Origin: an uncultured Pelagibacteraceae bacterium
GTDB lineage: Bacteria > Pseudomonadota > Alphaproteobacteria > Pelagibacterales > Pelagibacteraceae
Direction: 5' to 3'
Assembly: GCA_902566925.1 (NCBI GenBank)
Contig: CACFKO010000002.1
Location: 62,001-126,000 of the forward strand
Length of the DNA stretch: 64,000 nt
Below the pieces are notes generated by a model. That model made no database searches. It was not told where the DNA came from and worked only from the letters and a program-made list of their open reading frames with translations. The position numbers and the translations under genes are program-made. Shown in pieces: positions 26,158 through 35,540 of the stretch (the first letter of the stretch is position 1; each line of letters begins with the position of its first letter).

Positions 26158-27129
26158 ATGAACATAATTAAGAAAATTAGTATAATACTAACCTCTTTAC
26201 TAATCAGTATTGGATCTGCTAATGCAGAGACATGGAATATGGCTTTAGCTTATGGAGCTAGCAATTTCCATTCGGCAAATGCAAAAGAATTCGCAGATGC
26301 TGTTACTGAAAAGTCAGGCGGTAAACTCACGATCAAAACGCACCCAGGTGGATCATTGTTCAAAGGTGGAGCTATTTTAAGAGCTGTACAAACTGGACAA
26401 ACACAAATTGGTGAAAGATTTATGTCTGCTCATGGAAAGTTTGACCCATTGTTAGAAGTGGACTCAATACCTTTTGTAGCTCAAACTTACTCTGATGCTG
26501 AGAAACTTTACAAAGCCTCAAAACCAGAATTAGTAAAAGGGCTAGACGAAAAGGGATTAGTTTTTCTTTACGCAGTTCCATGGCCAGCACAAGGGTTATA
26601 TAGTAAAAAAGCTATTAACTCTGTAAGCGATCTAAAAGGTCTAAAGTTTAGAGCTTATAACTCTGCAACAATTAGAATTGCAGAACTAACTGGGATGAAA
26701 CCAACTAAACTCGAAGCAGTTGCGATCAGCCAAGCATTTTCTACAGGAATGGTTGAAAGTATGATTACATCGCCAACAACTGGTAAAAATAGTAAAATTT
26801 GGGAAAATGGTGTTAAATATTTTTATGATATTGCCGCATGGTTTCCAAAAAACATGGTTGTTGCTAACAAAAAAGCTTGGAACAAACTGGATAGTGCTAC
26901 ACAAAAGATGGTTATGCAACAAGCTGCACTCGCTGAGAGAAAGGGCTGGAACCTATCAAGACAAGGTAACGTTGCAGACAAAAAAGCTTTAGCTGATGCC
27001 GGTATGGTAGTTGGAAAAGTTAATGCATCTTTACAGAGTCATTTTGAAAAAGTTGGCACTACTATGGCTAAGGAATGGTCAGGTAGAGCTGGTTCAAGAG
27101 GGCAAGCTGTTTTATCAGCATATAAATAA
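26158..27129 (+). CDS. TRAP transporter periplasmic binding protein, DctP family
   Basis: A 323-residue protein with a signal peptide cut at ANA before ETWNMAL. ASNFHSANAKEFADAVTEKSGGKLTIKTHPGGSLFKGGAILRAVQTG is the DctP start. The ligand-contact region has LKGLKFRAYNSATIRIAELTGMKPTKLEAVAISQAFSTGMVES, where the Arg (in KFR) is the conserved anchor for a carboxylate. The substrate is an organic anion, not further defined. ATG follows TAGGGGG by four bases. A strong hairpin separates it from the membrane genes, and it has its own upstream region shared with terC. Confidence 0.93.
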   Translation: MNIIKKISIILTSLLISIGSANAETWNMALAYGASNFHSANAKEFADAVTEKSGGKLTIKTHPGGSLFKGGAILRAVQTGQTQIGERFMSAHGKFDPLLEVDSIPFVAQTYSDAEKLYKASKPELVKGLDEKGLVFLYAVPWPAQGLYSKKAINSVSDLKGLKFRAYNSATIRIAELTGMKPTKLEAVAISQAFSTGMVESMITSPTTGKNSKIWENGVKYFYDIAAWFPKNMVVANKKAWNKLDSATQKMVMQQAALAERKGWNLSRQGNVADKKALADAGMVVGKVNASLQSHFEKVGTTMAKEWSGRAGSRGQAVLSAYK

Positions 27130-27140
27130 ATTTTATTTAT

Positions 27141-27176
27141 GCAAAAAGGCCGTATAATAGGATACGGCCTTTATGC
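27141..27176 (+). promoter_or_regulatory. Intercistronic hairpin burying the dctQ start codon
   Basis: GCAAAAAGGCCGTAT (27141-27155) pairs with ATACGGCCTTTATGC (27162-27176) through 14 of 15 positions, with loop AATAGG. The ATG of the DctQ gene (27173-27175) is within the 3' arm, and the only purine-rich ribosome-binding candidate is in or near the loop. No T-run follows, so it looks like an RNA stabiliser and translational brake rather than a terminator. Confidence 0.75.
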
Positions 27177-27664
27177 TTTGTAAATTAGATAAATTTTTAA
27201 ATTCTCTTTACAGATACTCAGGATATATAGCATCCTTTTTTTTAATTCTTATATTAGCTACTATAGTTTTAGGAATAGCATCTAGAATTTTTGGATTTTA
27301 TATTCGTGGTTTAACAGAATATTCTGGTTATAGTTTGGCCACCGCGTCTTTCTTAGCTCTTGCCTATACATTCAATGAAAATGGTCATATCAGAATTACT
27401 TTGTTTTTAGAAAGAGCCAAAGGAAGACTCCTAAAATTTTTAACACTTTGGTGCTTAGGTATTTCTTCTTTCTTTTCAGGTTTCCTGGCTTTTTATTTTA
27501 TCAAAATGTGGATTGTATCTATTCAACTTGCTGAAAGAAGCCAAGGAGCTGATGAAATTTTACTTTGGATACCACAAACAGGTGTTGCTTTAGGTTCAAT
27601 AATATTTTTTATTTGTATTTTACATAATTTTTTAAAATTATTTATTGCCAAACGAAATGATTGA
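27173..27664 (+). CDS. TRAP transporter small permease, DctQ family
   Basis: A 163-residue protein with four membrane segments, the DctQ plan. FYIRGLTEYSGYSLATASFLALAYTFNENGHIRITLF near residue 42 is typical (E..GY.. and HIR). It joins the large DctM subunit. The chosen ATG lies inside a strong hairpin (see 27141-27176), which should keep its translation low compared with the binding protein. It overlaps dctM by eight bases. Confidence 0.87.
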   Translation: MLCKLDKFLNSLYRYSGYIASFFLILILATIVLGIASRIFGFYIRGLTEYSGYSLATASFLALAYTFNENGHIRITLFLERAKGRLLKFLTLWCLGISSFFSGFLAFYFIKMWIVSIQLAERSQGADEILLWIPQTGVALGSIIFFICILHNFLKLFIAKRND

Positions 27665-28967
27665 AGTTTATTTAACAATATTTTTTATAAGTGTTTTATT
27701 AATATTCCTTGGATCAGGAGTTTGGGTTGGAATAAGTATGATTGGAGTCTCTACAATAGGAATGATGATGTTCACTTCTAGGCCCGTTGGAGATGCAATG
27801 GCAACCACAATGTGGAGTATGGGTTCGTCCTGGTCTTTAACAGCTTTACCGCTATTTGTTTGGATGGGAGAAATTTTGTTTAGAACAAAATTATCAGAAA
27901 ATTTGTTTAAAGGACTATCCCCTTGGCTTGCAAGATTACCTGGAGGATTAATCCATGTTAATGTTTTAGGTTGTGCTATCTTTGCGGCAATTTCAGGATC
28001 TTCAGCAGCTACTGTGGCTACAGTTGGAAAAATGTCCATACCAGAACTAAGAAAAAGAAATTATCCTGAAAGGTTTCTTTTGGGAACTCTAGCGGGGTCA
28101 GGAACTTTAGGTCTTTTAATTCCTCCATCTATTATATTAATTATTTACGGGGTTACCGTCGAAGAATCCATAGCAAAACTTTTTATTGCCGGAATTATAC
28201 CAGGTATTGGTTTAGCACTTTTGTTTATGACCTATGTTGTAGCCTGGTCTCTTAAAAATAAGAAGATAATGCCAATTATAAGTGAAGACTTTTCTTTTTT
28301 AGAAAAAATAAAAAAATCAGGACAATTGTTACCCGTTGTTCTTTTAATATTTGCTGTAATAGGCTCAATTTACGCTGGTATTGCAACTGCTACTGAAGCT
28401 GCTTCATTAGGTGTTCTAGGTGCGCTAGTTCTTTCTTACTTTCAAAAAAGTTTAAACAAAGAATCTTTCACCAAGTCATTATTAGGTGCAACAAAAACAT
28501 CTTGTATGATTGCATTTATATTGGCCGGATCATCTTTTTTAACTCTTGCAATGGCTTTTACGGGTCTTCCAAAAAATTTAGCAGTCTTTATTGAAACACT
28601 AAATTTATCCCCGTACATGCTACTTCTTGTTTTAACACTTTTTTATATAATTCTTGGTATGTTTTTAGATGGTATATCTGCTGTCGTTTTGACCATGGCA
28701 ATCATTGAGCCTATGATACGGCAAGCTGGGTTTGATATGATTTGGTTCGGTATTTATTTAGTTATAGTTGTTGAGATGGCCCAAATTACCCCTCCAGTTG
28801 GATTCAATTTATTTGTTCTACAAGGTATGGCAAAAAAAGATATGGGATTTATCGCAAGAAGTGCTTTCCCCCTTTTTCTTTTAATGATTTTAGCAGTAGT
28901 TATAATTATAAGTTTTCCACAATTGGCCCTTTGGTTGCCAGAGCAGATGATTCAACCCTTAAATTAG
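27657..28967 (+). CDS. TRAP transporter large permease, DctM family
   Basis: A 436-residue permease with about twelve membrane segments. LTALPLFVWMGEILFRTKLSENLFKGLSPWLARLPGGL, AAISGSSAATVATVGKMSIPELRKRNYPE and LGTLAGSGTLGLLIPPSIILIIYG are the DctM core motifs. ILGMFLDGISAVVLTMAI and ITPPVGFNLFVLQG mark the second half. It carries the sodium-coupled transport step. A TTG at 27645 is in frame, but the ATG at 27657 gives the usual eight-base overlap with dctQ and the expected N-terminus. Confidence 0.93.
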   Translation: MIEVYLTIFFISVLLIFLGSGVWVGISMIGVSTIGMMMFTSRPVGDAMATTMWSMGSSWSLTALPLFVWMGEILFRTKLSENLFKGLSPWLARLPGGLIHVNVLGCAIFAAISGSSAATVATVGKMSIPELRKRNYPERFLLGTLAGSGTLGLLIPPSIILIIYGVTVEESIAKLFIAGIIPGIGLALLFMTYVVAWSLKNKKIMPIISEDFSFLEKIKKSGQLLPVVLLIFAVIGSIYAGIATATEAASLGVLGALVLSYFQKSLNKESFTKSLLGATKTSCMIAFILAGSSFLTLAMAFTGLPKNLAVFIETLNLSPYMLLLVLTLFYIILGMFLDGISAVVLTMAIIEPMIRQAGFDMIWFGIYLVIVVEMAQITPPVGFNLFVLQGMAKKDMGFIARSAFPLFLLMILAVVIIISFPQLALWLPEQMIQPLN

Positions 28968-29022
28968 TAGAAGCGACACATAGTTATATTCTGTTTAATA
29001 TGAAAATGTTTATAGATTGCCC

Positions 29023-30444
29023 ATGGAAAATAAAAAGGCACTAGTATGGCTTAGAGACGATTTTAGAATAAATCGTAATAATGCATTAGTTTATGCTTCT
29101 GAAAACCATGATCAGGTCTCTGCAATTTATATTTTCAATCCTGAAGAATATGAGAATAAAAGGGAGGCACAACGTTGGTGGATCTACCATTCTTTAATAA
29201 ATTTTAAACAAGAATTATCTAAATTTAACATTTCTTTAGAATTATTAATTGGAGATGAGGTCAAAGTTTTAAATAAAATTAAAAGAGGCGATGAAATATC
29301 TTTATATTGGAATAAAATTCCTGAACCTGAGGAGGAAAAAAAAGAAAAGAAAATAATTAAAAAACTTGAAGAAAAAAATATAAATTATAGGTTTTTTAAA
29401 GGAAATATTTTAAGTGAATACAAAGAGGTTACCAAGGACGACGGAACACCATTTAAGGTTTTCACTCCTTTTTGGAGAGTTGCTGAAGAGGTTTATCTGA
29501 AAAAAGTTCCTTCAAGGGACGCCAAGTTGAAGAAGAAAACAAAAAAAATATTTATTTTTAAAGATTCTGGTAATTTAACTGAAGTACTACCAAATAAAAA
29601 TTGGTTTAAAAAATTTGAAAAATACTGGATTCCATCTGAGATTAATAGCGATAAAATAATAAAAAATTTAGTTGAGAAGAAAATTAATAATTATCATAAA
29701 ACTAGAGATTATCCTTCAATAGAGGGAACCTCTAAAATATCCCCGTATCTTAAACATGGACAGATACATGTAGAAACTATTTGGAAATCTTGTAATAAAA
29801 TTGAAAATAAAAATACGGGATATAGAAAATTTATTAATGAAATAGGTTGGAGAGAGTTTTCTCACAGTCTAATAAATTATTTTCCTCAAATGTTAAAAGG
29901 TAATCTTAGAAAGGAATTTGATTCATTCCCATGGGTTGAAAATAAAAAATATTTAACAGCTTGGAAAAAAGGAATGACCGGCTACTCTATTGTTGATGCA
30001 GGAATGCGTGAGCTTTATGAAACTGGATGGATACATAATAGAGTGAGAATGATTGTAGGGTCTTTCTTAGTCAAACATTTACGAATACATTGGAAAGAGG
30101 GAGAAAAATATTTCAGAAATACTTTGCTTGATTTTAATGTTGCAAATAATGTCGCTGGTTGGCAGTGGGTAGCAGGTTGCGGAGCAGATGCTGCACCATA
30201 TTTCAGAATTTTTAATCCAATTTTACAGGGAGAAAAATTCGACAAAGACGGTAATTATGTAAAACATTGGGTGCCAGAGCTGAAAAATGTTCCAGCTAAA
30301 TTCATTCACAGACCTTGGGAGATGGATGAAGTAACCCAAAAATCCATAAATATTAAAATTGGCAAGGATTACCCATTTCCAATAGTTGATCATTCCAAAG
30401 CAAGAGAAGAAGCTTTAAAAGCTTTTGATAAAATTACTAAATAA
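29023..30444 (+). CDS. phrB: Deoxyribodipyrimidine photolyase / cryptochrome family
   Basis: A 473-residue flavoprotein. The N-terminal photolyase domain begins KKALVWLRDDFRINRNNAL, and the FAD domain carries TSKISPYLKHGQIHVETIW, GWREFSHSLINYFPQ, WKKGMTGYSIVDAGMRELYETGWIHNRVRM, and WQWVAGCGADAAPYFRIFNP. These match class I CPD photolyases, which use light to split cyclobutane pyrimidine dimers. The Trp residues of the electron-transfer chain (W in GWQWVAG) are present. An in-frame TTG lies six bases upstream, but the ATG at 29023 is preferred. It is monocistronic, and useful for a surface-ocean cell exposed to UV. Confidence 0.93.
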   Translation: MENKKALVWLRDDFRINRNNALVYASENHDQVSAIYIFNPEEYENKREAQRWWIYHSLINFKQELSKFNISLELLIGDEVKVLNKIKRGDEISLYWNKIPEPEEEKKEKKIIKKLEEKNINYRFFKGNILSEYKEVTKDDGTPFKVFTPFWRVAEEVYLKKVPSRDAKLKKKTKKIFIFKDSGNLTEVLPNKNWFKKFEKYWIPSEINSDKIIKNLVEKKINNYHKTRDYPSIEGTSKISPYLKHGQIHVETIWKSCNKIENKNTGYRKFINEIGWREFSHSLINYFPQMLKGNLRKEFDSFPWVENKKYLTAWKKGMTGYSIVDAGMRELYETGWIHNRVRMIVGSFLVKHLRIHWKEGEKYFRNTLLDFNVANNVAGWQWVAGCGADAAPYFRIFNPILQGEKFDKDGNYVKHWVPELKNVPAKFIHRPWEMDEVTQKSINIKIGKDYPFPIVDHSKAREEALKAFDKITK

Positions 30445-30446
30445 AA

Positions 30447-30836
30447 TTATTTCTTTTTATTTTTTAAATAATAATCAAAACTATAAATTTTAGGTTTGTT
30501 TGCAATAACGACTAGTAATCCGCCAATTATAGAAATATTTTTTAAGAATATTGTAAGCTGCATACCATCTCCTAAAATGTTATGTGTATGAAATACAAGT
30601 GTGACAGTAAAAACAAATAAAGCCAACAATGATGCTACAATTTTTGTTTTATAACCTACTATTAGTAACAATGGAAAGATTATCTCGAAAGCAATTGAAG
30701 GATAAAAAAGAATCTCAGGAACACCGTGATCTGACATGTACATCATACTCATATCAGGATTAAAAAATTTTTTTACTGCCTCAATTAAAAATAAAGCTGA
30801 TATAAGAATTCTTCCAAAAATTTCTACTATATGCAT
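30447..30836 (-). CDS. DoxX-family membrane protein
   Basis: A 129-residue protein with four membrane segments. It starts MHIVEIFGRILISALFLIEAVKKFFNPD, has IAFEIIFPLLLIVGYKTKIVASLLALFVF in the middle and LKNISIIGGLLVVIANKP near the end, which is the DoxX/SURF4-like pattern. Members act in redox or sulfur-related membrane complexes in some bacteria; the role here is unknown. It follows the TPR gene without a gap on the minus strand and is convergent with the photolyase gene. Confidence 0.8.
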   Translation of the reverse strand: MHIVEIFGRILISALFLIEAVKKFFNPDMSMMYMSDHGVPEILFYPSIAFEIIFPLLLIVGYKTKIVASLLALFVFTVTLVFHTHNILGDGMQLTIFLKNISIIGGLLVVIANKPKIYSFDYYLKNKKK

Positions 30837-31322
30837 TTAGTTTTTTTCTATGACCTCTTTTAATTCACCATATTCTTCACAATTGCAATTTTTTAAAATT
30901 TCCAATCTTTCCTTTGCCAATTCCATTCGACCAGTTTTTACATAAAGCTCTCCTAAATATTCATTTATGCCATTATGATCAGGCTTAATTTTTAATCCTT
31001 CCAAATAATATTTTTCGGCCTCCTTTAATTTTCCAGTTTTTCTTAAAGCAAAACCGAGATAATTTAGAATATCAGGATTATTTCGATCTGTTTTATAAGC
31101 CTGTTGTAATTTTTCTAGAGCTTTAACGTATAATTTTGTTGCCCTATCTATTTTATTTTTTTCTTCTAATTTTTTAGCTCTTAATACAAACTTTTTTGCA
31201 TCATCATAAAGATTCATATAATTGTCGCTATTACCACTATCGCTGCTAGCAGCGCGAGACTCTCCAAAATATTGAGAAAAAACAAATATTGCTATTAAAA
31301 TTATGAATATTTTCTTAAACAT
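30837..31322 (-). CDS. Secreted TPR-repeat protein
   Basis: A 161-residue protein with an N-terminal signal or anchor (MFKKIFIILIAIFVFSQYFG). After a Ser/Asn linker it has helical repeats of about 34 residues: YVKALEKLQQAYKTDRNNPDILNYLGFALRKTG, then LKEAEKYYLEGLKIKPDHNGINEYLGELYVKTG, then MELAKERLEILKNCNCEEYGELKEVIE. These are tetratricopeptide repeats, which mediate protein contacts. Two cysteines in the last repeat (NCNCEE) are unusual and could form a disulfide or bind metal in the periplasm. It shares an operon with the DoxX-type gene. Confidence 0.8.
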   Translation of the reverse strand: MFKKIFIILIAIFVFSQYFGESRAASSDSGNSDNYMNLYDDAKKFVLRAKKLEEKNKIDRATKLYVKALEKLQQAYKTDRNNPDILNYLGFALRKTGKLKEAEKYYLEGLKIKPDHNGINEYLGELYVKTGRMELAKERLEILKNCNCEEYGELKEVIEKN

Positions 31323-31422
31323 TTTTTAAATTATCATAATTGAAATTATAGATTTTATACATGCACTAACAGTCGCAGTAAATTTGTGATTGGATTTAGT
31401 TAAAATCTATATATAGTTAAAT

Positions 31423-32484
31423 ATGGGTACCATTAAAGATTCGCTTACATTTGACGATGTAAGTTTAATTCCTCAATATTCATCGGTTTTACCAAATGAA
31501 ACTATTACCTCTGTTGAGTTATTTAAAAACCTTAAATTAAAAATACCTTTGATTTCTTCCGCAATGGATACGGTCACTGAGTCAAAAATGGCTATAGCAA
31601 TTGGAAAACTGGGTGGAATAGGAGTCATTCATAGAAATTTACCAATAGAGAAACAAGTACAAGAAGTTAAAAAAGTTAAAAGACAAAAACTCTTAGTCGG
31701 TGCTGCAATTGGGGTTAATAATAATGATTTGGATAGAGCAAAAAAACTTAGTAAAGCCAATGTTGATCTATTAGTAATAGATACTGCTCATGGTCATACA
31801 AATAAAATTTTAAAAATTATTAAAAAAATTAAAAAAAATATTAATAATGTACCTATTTGTGCGGGAAATATTGCAACTGGTAAGGCGGCTAAATTTCTTG
31901 CAGACTCAGGGGCTGATATTGTTAAGGTAGGAATAGGACCGGGATCAATATGTACTACAAGACTTGTAGCTGGAGTAGGGGTTCCGCAACTTAGTGCGGT
32001 AATGGAAGTTAAAAACGCTTTAAGAAATAGAAAAACAAAAATAATTTCTGATGGAGGTATTAAGTTCTCAGGGGACCTTGCTAAAGCTTTCGGAGCCGGA
32101 GCAGATGCTGTAATGATAGGTTCTCTTTTTTCGGGTACAATAGAAAGTCCTGGCAAAATATTAAAACGTAAAGGAAAACTTTATAAAAGTTTTAGAGGAA
32201 TGGGTTCCACTGGCGCTATGGCAGTTGGATCTGCAGATAGATATTATCAAAAAAAATTCAAAGATCTTTCAAAATTTGTCCCCGAAGGAGTTGAGGGAAT
32301 TGTAAAATTTAAGGGTCCCGTAGATAAAATAATATATAATTTAGTTGGAGGACTAAGATCTTCAATGGGCTATCTTGGTGCAAAAACAGTTTTAGATTTA
32401 CAAAAGAAAGGTGAGTTCGTAAAAATCACCAAAGCAGGTTTTTATGAAAGCATGGTTCATAATGTTGATCAAGTAGTTAAGTAA
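31423..32484 (+). CDS. guaB: IMP dehydrogenase lacking the CBS (Bateman) domain
   Basis: A 353-residue enzyme; the usual length is about 485-490. It oxidises IMP to XMP with NAD, the committed step to GMP. The barrel is intact: [34 protein letters not shown], the catalytic Cys177 in [23 protein letters not shown], and the flap with DRYYQ and VPEGVEG. Between [20 protein letters not shown] (residues 68-87) and [10 protein letters not shown] (from about 89) there is no room for the two CBS repeats that normally sit here. The nucleotide-regulatory module is therefore absent. It forms a two-gene operon with guaA, two bases away. Confidence 0.93.
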   Translation: MGTIKDSLTFDDVSLIPQYSSVLPNETITSVELFKNLKLKIPLISSAMDTVTESKMAIAIGKLGGIGVIHRNLPIEKQVQEVKKVKRQKLLVGAAIGVNNNDLDRAKKLSKANVDLLVIDTAHGHTNKILKIIKKIKKNINNVPICAGNIATGKAAKFLADSGADIVKVGIGPGSICTTRLVAGVGVPQLSAVMEVKNALRNRKTKIISDGGIKFSGDLAKAFGAGADAVMIGSLFSGTIESPGKILKRKGKLYKSFRGMGSTGAMAVGSADRYYQKKFKDLSKFVPEGVEGIVKFKGPVDKIIYNLVGGLRSSMGYLGAKTVLDLQKKGEFVKITKAGFYESMVHNVDQVVK

Positions 32485-32486
32485 AA

Positions 32487-34034
32487 ATGAGTCAACAAAA
32501 TTTAGAAAAAATTATTATCATAGATTATGGTTCACAGGTAACCCAACTTATTGCAAGAAAAGTGAGGGAAGTAGGTGTGTACTCAGAAATAATTAATTTT
32601 CACCAAGCTAAAAAAATAAAAAATAGTTATTTTATTAAAGGAATTATTCTATCCGGAGGACCGCTTACAACAACCAAAAGAAATTCTTTGGATTTACCCA
32701 ATCATATTACAAATTTAAACAAACCTATTCTTGGAATTTGCTATGGACATCAAATTTTAGCAAAAAAATTTGGTGGTAGAGTTAAAATATCCAAAACAAG
32801 GGAGTTTGGTTATGCACAAATAAATAGCAACAATATATGTCCTTTAACAAAAAATTTTTTTAAAAATAAAAAAAATTCAGTTTGGATGAGTCATCAAGAT
32901 ATCGTAACAAAGATTCCATATGGTTTTAAAAAGATAGCTTCAACAAAAAATTCTAGATTTGCAATTATATCAAATGAAAAGAAAAAATTTTATGGTGTAC
33001 AATTTCATCCAGAGGTTACTCATACCGAAAATGGAAAAGTTATTTTAAAGAATTTTGTACTAGGTATCTGCAAAACCAGAAAAATGTGGAGTCTTAAAAA
33101 ACAAAAAAAATTAATTATTAATGAGATTAAACAAAAGGTTAAAAATGAAAAAGTGATATGTGCCCTATCCGGCGGTGTTGATAGCAGTGTTGTTGCATTC
33201 TTATTAAATAAAGCTATTGGAAAAAAATTAAAATGCGTATTTATAAATACAGGCCTTCTTAGAAAAAATGAGGAAAAAGAGGTAGTAAGAACTTTTAAAA
33301 AAAAATTGAAGTCCAATCTCATCTATTTAGATGCCTCTAAAATTTTTTTAAATAAACTTAAAAATATCGCTGATCCAGAGATTAAAAGAAAAATTATTGG
33401 AAAACTTTTTATCGAATTATTTGAAAAAAAAGCAAAAAAAATTAAATTTCTTGCTCAAGGAACTTTGTATCCCGATGTAATCGAAAGTAAATCCGTTACA
33501 GGAAGCCCAACTTCAAAAATTAAATCTCATCATAATGTTGGGGGTTTACCTAAAAAAATGAAATTCTCATTAATAGAACCATTGAGTAAATTATTTAAAG
33601 ATGAAGTAAGAAAATTGGGAAAAGAACTTTCGATACCTCAAAATATTCTTAAAAGACATCCTTTTCCTGGACCAGGACTTGCAATAAGAATACCAGGAAA
33701 GATTTCAAAATATAAAATTAAAGTTTTACAGGAAGCAGACTTTATATTTATTGATGAATTAAAAAAATCAAATCTTTATCATAAAATCTGGCAAGCATAT
33801 GCTGCTTTACTACCTTTAAAAACTGTAGGTGTTATGGGTGATAGCAGAACTTATGAATATACGTGTATGTTAAGAGCTGTAACTTCACATGATGGTATGA
33901 CTGCAGATTTTTATAATTTTGAAAAAAATTTTATTCAGAAAGTATCAAACAGAATAATTAACTCTGTTAATGGAATTAATAGAGTCCTCTACGATGTAAC
34001 CTCTAAACCACCAAGTACAATAGAATTAGAGTGA
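32487..34034 (+). CDS. guaA: GMP synthase (glutamine-hydrolysing)
   Basis: A 515-residue two-domain enzyme of normal length. The N-terminal class I glutamine amidotransferase has LSGGPLTT, the catalytic Cys in [10 protein letters not shown] (about residue 85) and [10 protein letters not shown]. The C-terminal synthetase domain has the P-loop [15 protein letters not shown] (about residue 228), [10 protein letters not shown], and ends with [13 protein letters not shown], typical of GuaA. It converts XMP to GMP with ATP and glutamine. The pairing guaB-guaA puts both GMP steps under one promoter. Confidence 0.96.
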   Translation: MSQQNLEKIIIIDYGSQVTQLIARKVREVGVYSEIINFHQAKKIKNSYFIKGIILSGGPLTTTKRNSLDLPNHITNLNKPILGICYGHQILAKKFGGRVKISKTREFGYAQINSNNICPLTKNFFKNKKNSVWMSHQDIVTKIPYGFKKIASTKNSRFAIISNEKKKFYGVQFHPEVTHTENGKVILKNFVLGICKTRKMWSLKKQKKLIINEIKQKVKNEKVICALSGGVDSSVVAFLLNKAIGKKLKCVFINTGLLRKNEEKEVVRTFKKKLKSNLIYLDASKIFLNKLKNIADPEIKRKIIGKLFIELFEKKAKKIKFLAQGTLYPDVIESKSVTGSPTSKIKSHHNVGGLPKKMKFSLIEPLSKLFKDEVRKLGKELSIPQNILKRHPFPGPGLAIRIPGKISKYKIKVLQEADFIFIDELKKSNLYHKIWQAYAALLPLKTVGVMGDSRTYEYTCMLRAVTSHDGMTADFYNFEKNFIQKVSNRIINSVNGINRVLYDVTSKPPSTIELE

Positions 34035-34039
34035 AAAAA

Positions 34040-34813
34040 TTAGGAAAACTTTTTTAATTTATCTAGTGGTTTTAATATCACTCCAGATTTAACAAGTCCA
34101 TTTTTTATTTCTTCCGCAGTTTTTACAGCACTCTTGCCATCACCGTGAACACAAATGGAATCAATTTCACATTTAATTTCCTTTCCAGAAAAGCAATTCA
34201 GTGCCTGATTTTTAACCATTTTAATTACATGTTGTTTTGCAATTTCTGGATCTGTAATGAGTGCATTTGATTTTGATCTAGAAACTAAATTTCCATCATC
34301 CTCATAATTTCTATCAGCAAATATTTCTGCAGCTACTTTCATCTTAAGTTTTTTAGCAGCCTTTTCCATTTGTGATCCAGTTGGAACTAAAAAAATTAAA
34401 TCTTTATTTACTTGTATGATTGATTTAGCAATTACACTCGCTAATTCAAAATTTTCACATGCCATATTATTTAATGCCCCATGTGGCTTAACATGCGTTA
34501 CTTTCATAGAATCTTTTTTTGCAATTTCAGTTAAAATGTTAATTTGGTCAATTATTAGTTTGGTAATTTCATTTGGAGGTAAATTTAAACGTCTTCTACC
34601 AAAGTTTTCTGGATCATTAAAAGAAGGATGTGCACCAATACTCACACCATTTTTTTTAGAAATCTCCACCGTTTTTTTCATAGTTAGTTTATCACCGGCA
34701 TGATAACCACAGGCAATATTTGCAGAGTTAACTATACCCAACAATAAGGGGTCATTTTCTGTAGAACAGAACTTGGAAGTTTCTCCAAGGTCGCAATTAA
34801 TATTAATTTCCAT
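34040..34813 (-). CDS. pxpA: 5-oxoprolinase subunit A (LamB/YcsF family)
   Basis: A 257-residue protein of standard length. It begins MEININCDLGETSKFC, followed by NSANIACGYHAGDKLTMKKTV, GAHPSFNDPENFGRR and THVKPHGALNNM. SICVHGDGKSAVKTAE lies near the end. All are PxpA signatures with likely metal-binding His/Asp residues. With PxpB and PxpC it makes the ATP-dependent prokaryotic 5-oxoprolinase, which opens pyroglutamate to glutamate. It is transcribed away from pxpBC, with 37 bases between the two start codons, whereas the three genes are usually in one operon. Confidence 0.92.
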   Translation of the reverse strand: MEININCDLGETSKFCSTENDPLLLGIVNSANIACGYHAGDKLTMKKTVEISKKNGVSIGAHPSFNDPENFGRRRLNLPPNEITKLIIDQINILTEIAKKDSMKVTHVKPHGALNNMACENFELASVIAKSIIQVNKDLIFLVPTGSQMEKAAKKLKMKVAAEIFADRNYEDDGNLVSRSKSNALITDPEIAKQHVIKMVKNQALNCFSGKEIKCEIDSICVHGDGKSAVKTAEEIKNGLVKSGVILKPLDKLKKFS

Positions 34814-34850
34814 ATTTTAAACGTTTATATAATATCTACTATAGCAACTT

Positions 34851-35540
34851 ATGTTAAAAAAAATAAGCAATATTGGAGACTGTGGCATCTCATGCGATTT
34901 TGGTGATGAGGTTAATAAAAAAACAAATAAAGAAGTAATTAGGCTTTTTAATTTTATTCAGGAATCTGTAAATAGTAAAAAAATCAAAGGAATTTTAAAT
35001 TATACTCCTTCTTATAATAAGCTAATTATTAATTTTGAGTTAGGGCAAACAAAGTCTAAAGAAATAATAGAATTTATTAACAGTAGCGATTATTCTAAAA
35101 CAACTTTATCTGAAAAAAACAAAGTTGTTGAAATACCTATATGTTATGATGAAGAATTTGCCTTAGACATAAAAAGATTAGAAGAAAAAACTAAGTTAAA
35201 TTTTAAAAAAATAATTAATGAGCATCTTAATACTGATTTTTTTGTCTATATGATAGGATTTGTACCTGGACAACCTTTTCTTGGGGATCTAAATAATAAT
35301 CTATACCATGATAGACTAGATACACCTCGAGTAAAAATTAATAAAGGATCAGTTGGAATAGTGGAAAAATTCTGTACCATTTATACTTTTGAAAGTCCCG
35401 GGGGATGGAACATCATTGGAAAGACCCCGCTTGATTTATTTAACATTAATAAAAAAAATACTAGCGTTCTATCTCCTGGAGACACAGTAAAATTCAAATC
35501 AATTACAAAGAAGGATCTATTATCTTTTAAAAATGAATAA
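34851..35540 (+). CDS. pxpB: 5-oxoprolinase subunit B (KipI family)
   Basis: A 229-residue protein of the allophanate-hydrolase subunit 1 (KipI) family. Landmarks are GDCGISCDFGDEVN at the N-terminus, KVVEIPICYDEEFALD near 97, and FFVYMIGFVPGQPFLGDL near 130. TPRVKINKGSVGIVEKFCTIYTFESPGGWNIIGKTPL lies near 160. It pairs with PxpC, whose start overlaps its stop by eight bases (ATGAATAA). The short divergent region to pxpA must contain both promoters, suggesting joint control. Confidence 0.9.
   Translation: MLKKISNIGDCGISCDFGDEVNKKTNKEVIRLFNFIQESVNSKKIKGILNYTPSYNKLIINFELGQTKSKEIIEFINSSDYSKTTLSEKNKVVEIPICYDEEFALDIKRLEEKTKLNFKKIINEHLNTDFFVYMIGFVPGQPFLGDLNNNLYHDRLDTPRVKINKGSVGIVEKFCTIYTFESPGGWNIIGKTPLDLFNINKKNTSVLSPGDTVKFKSITKKDLLSFKNE

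Noticed and set aside
27139..27183. 14-codon leader peptide before dctQ as a gene
   Set aside because: No ribosome-binding site and too short to judge; kept only as a remark under the hairpin finding.
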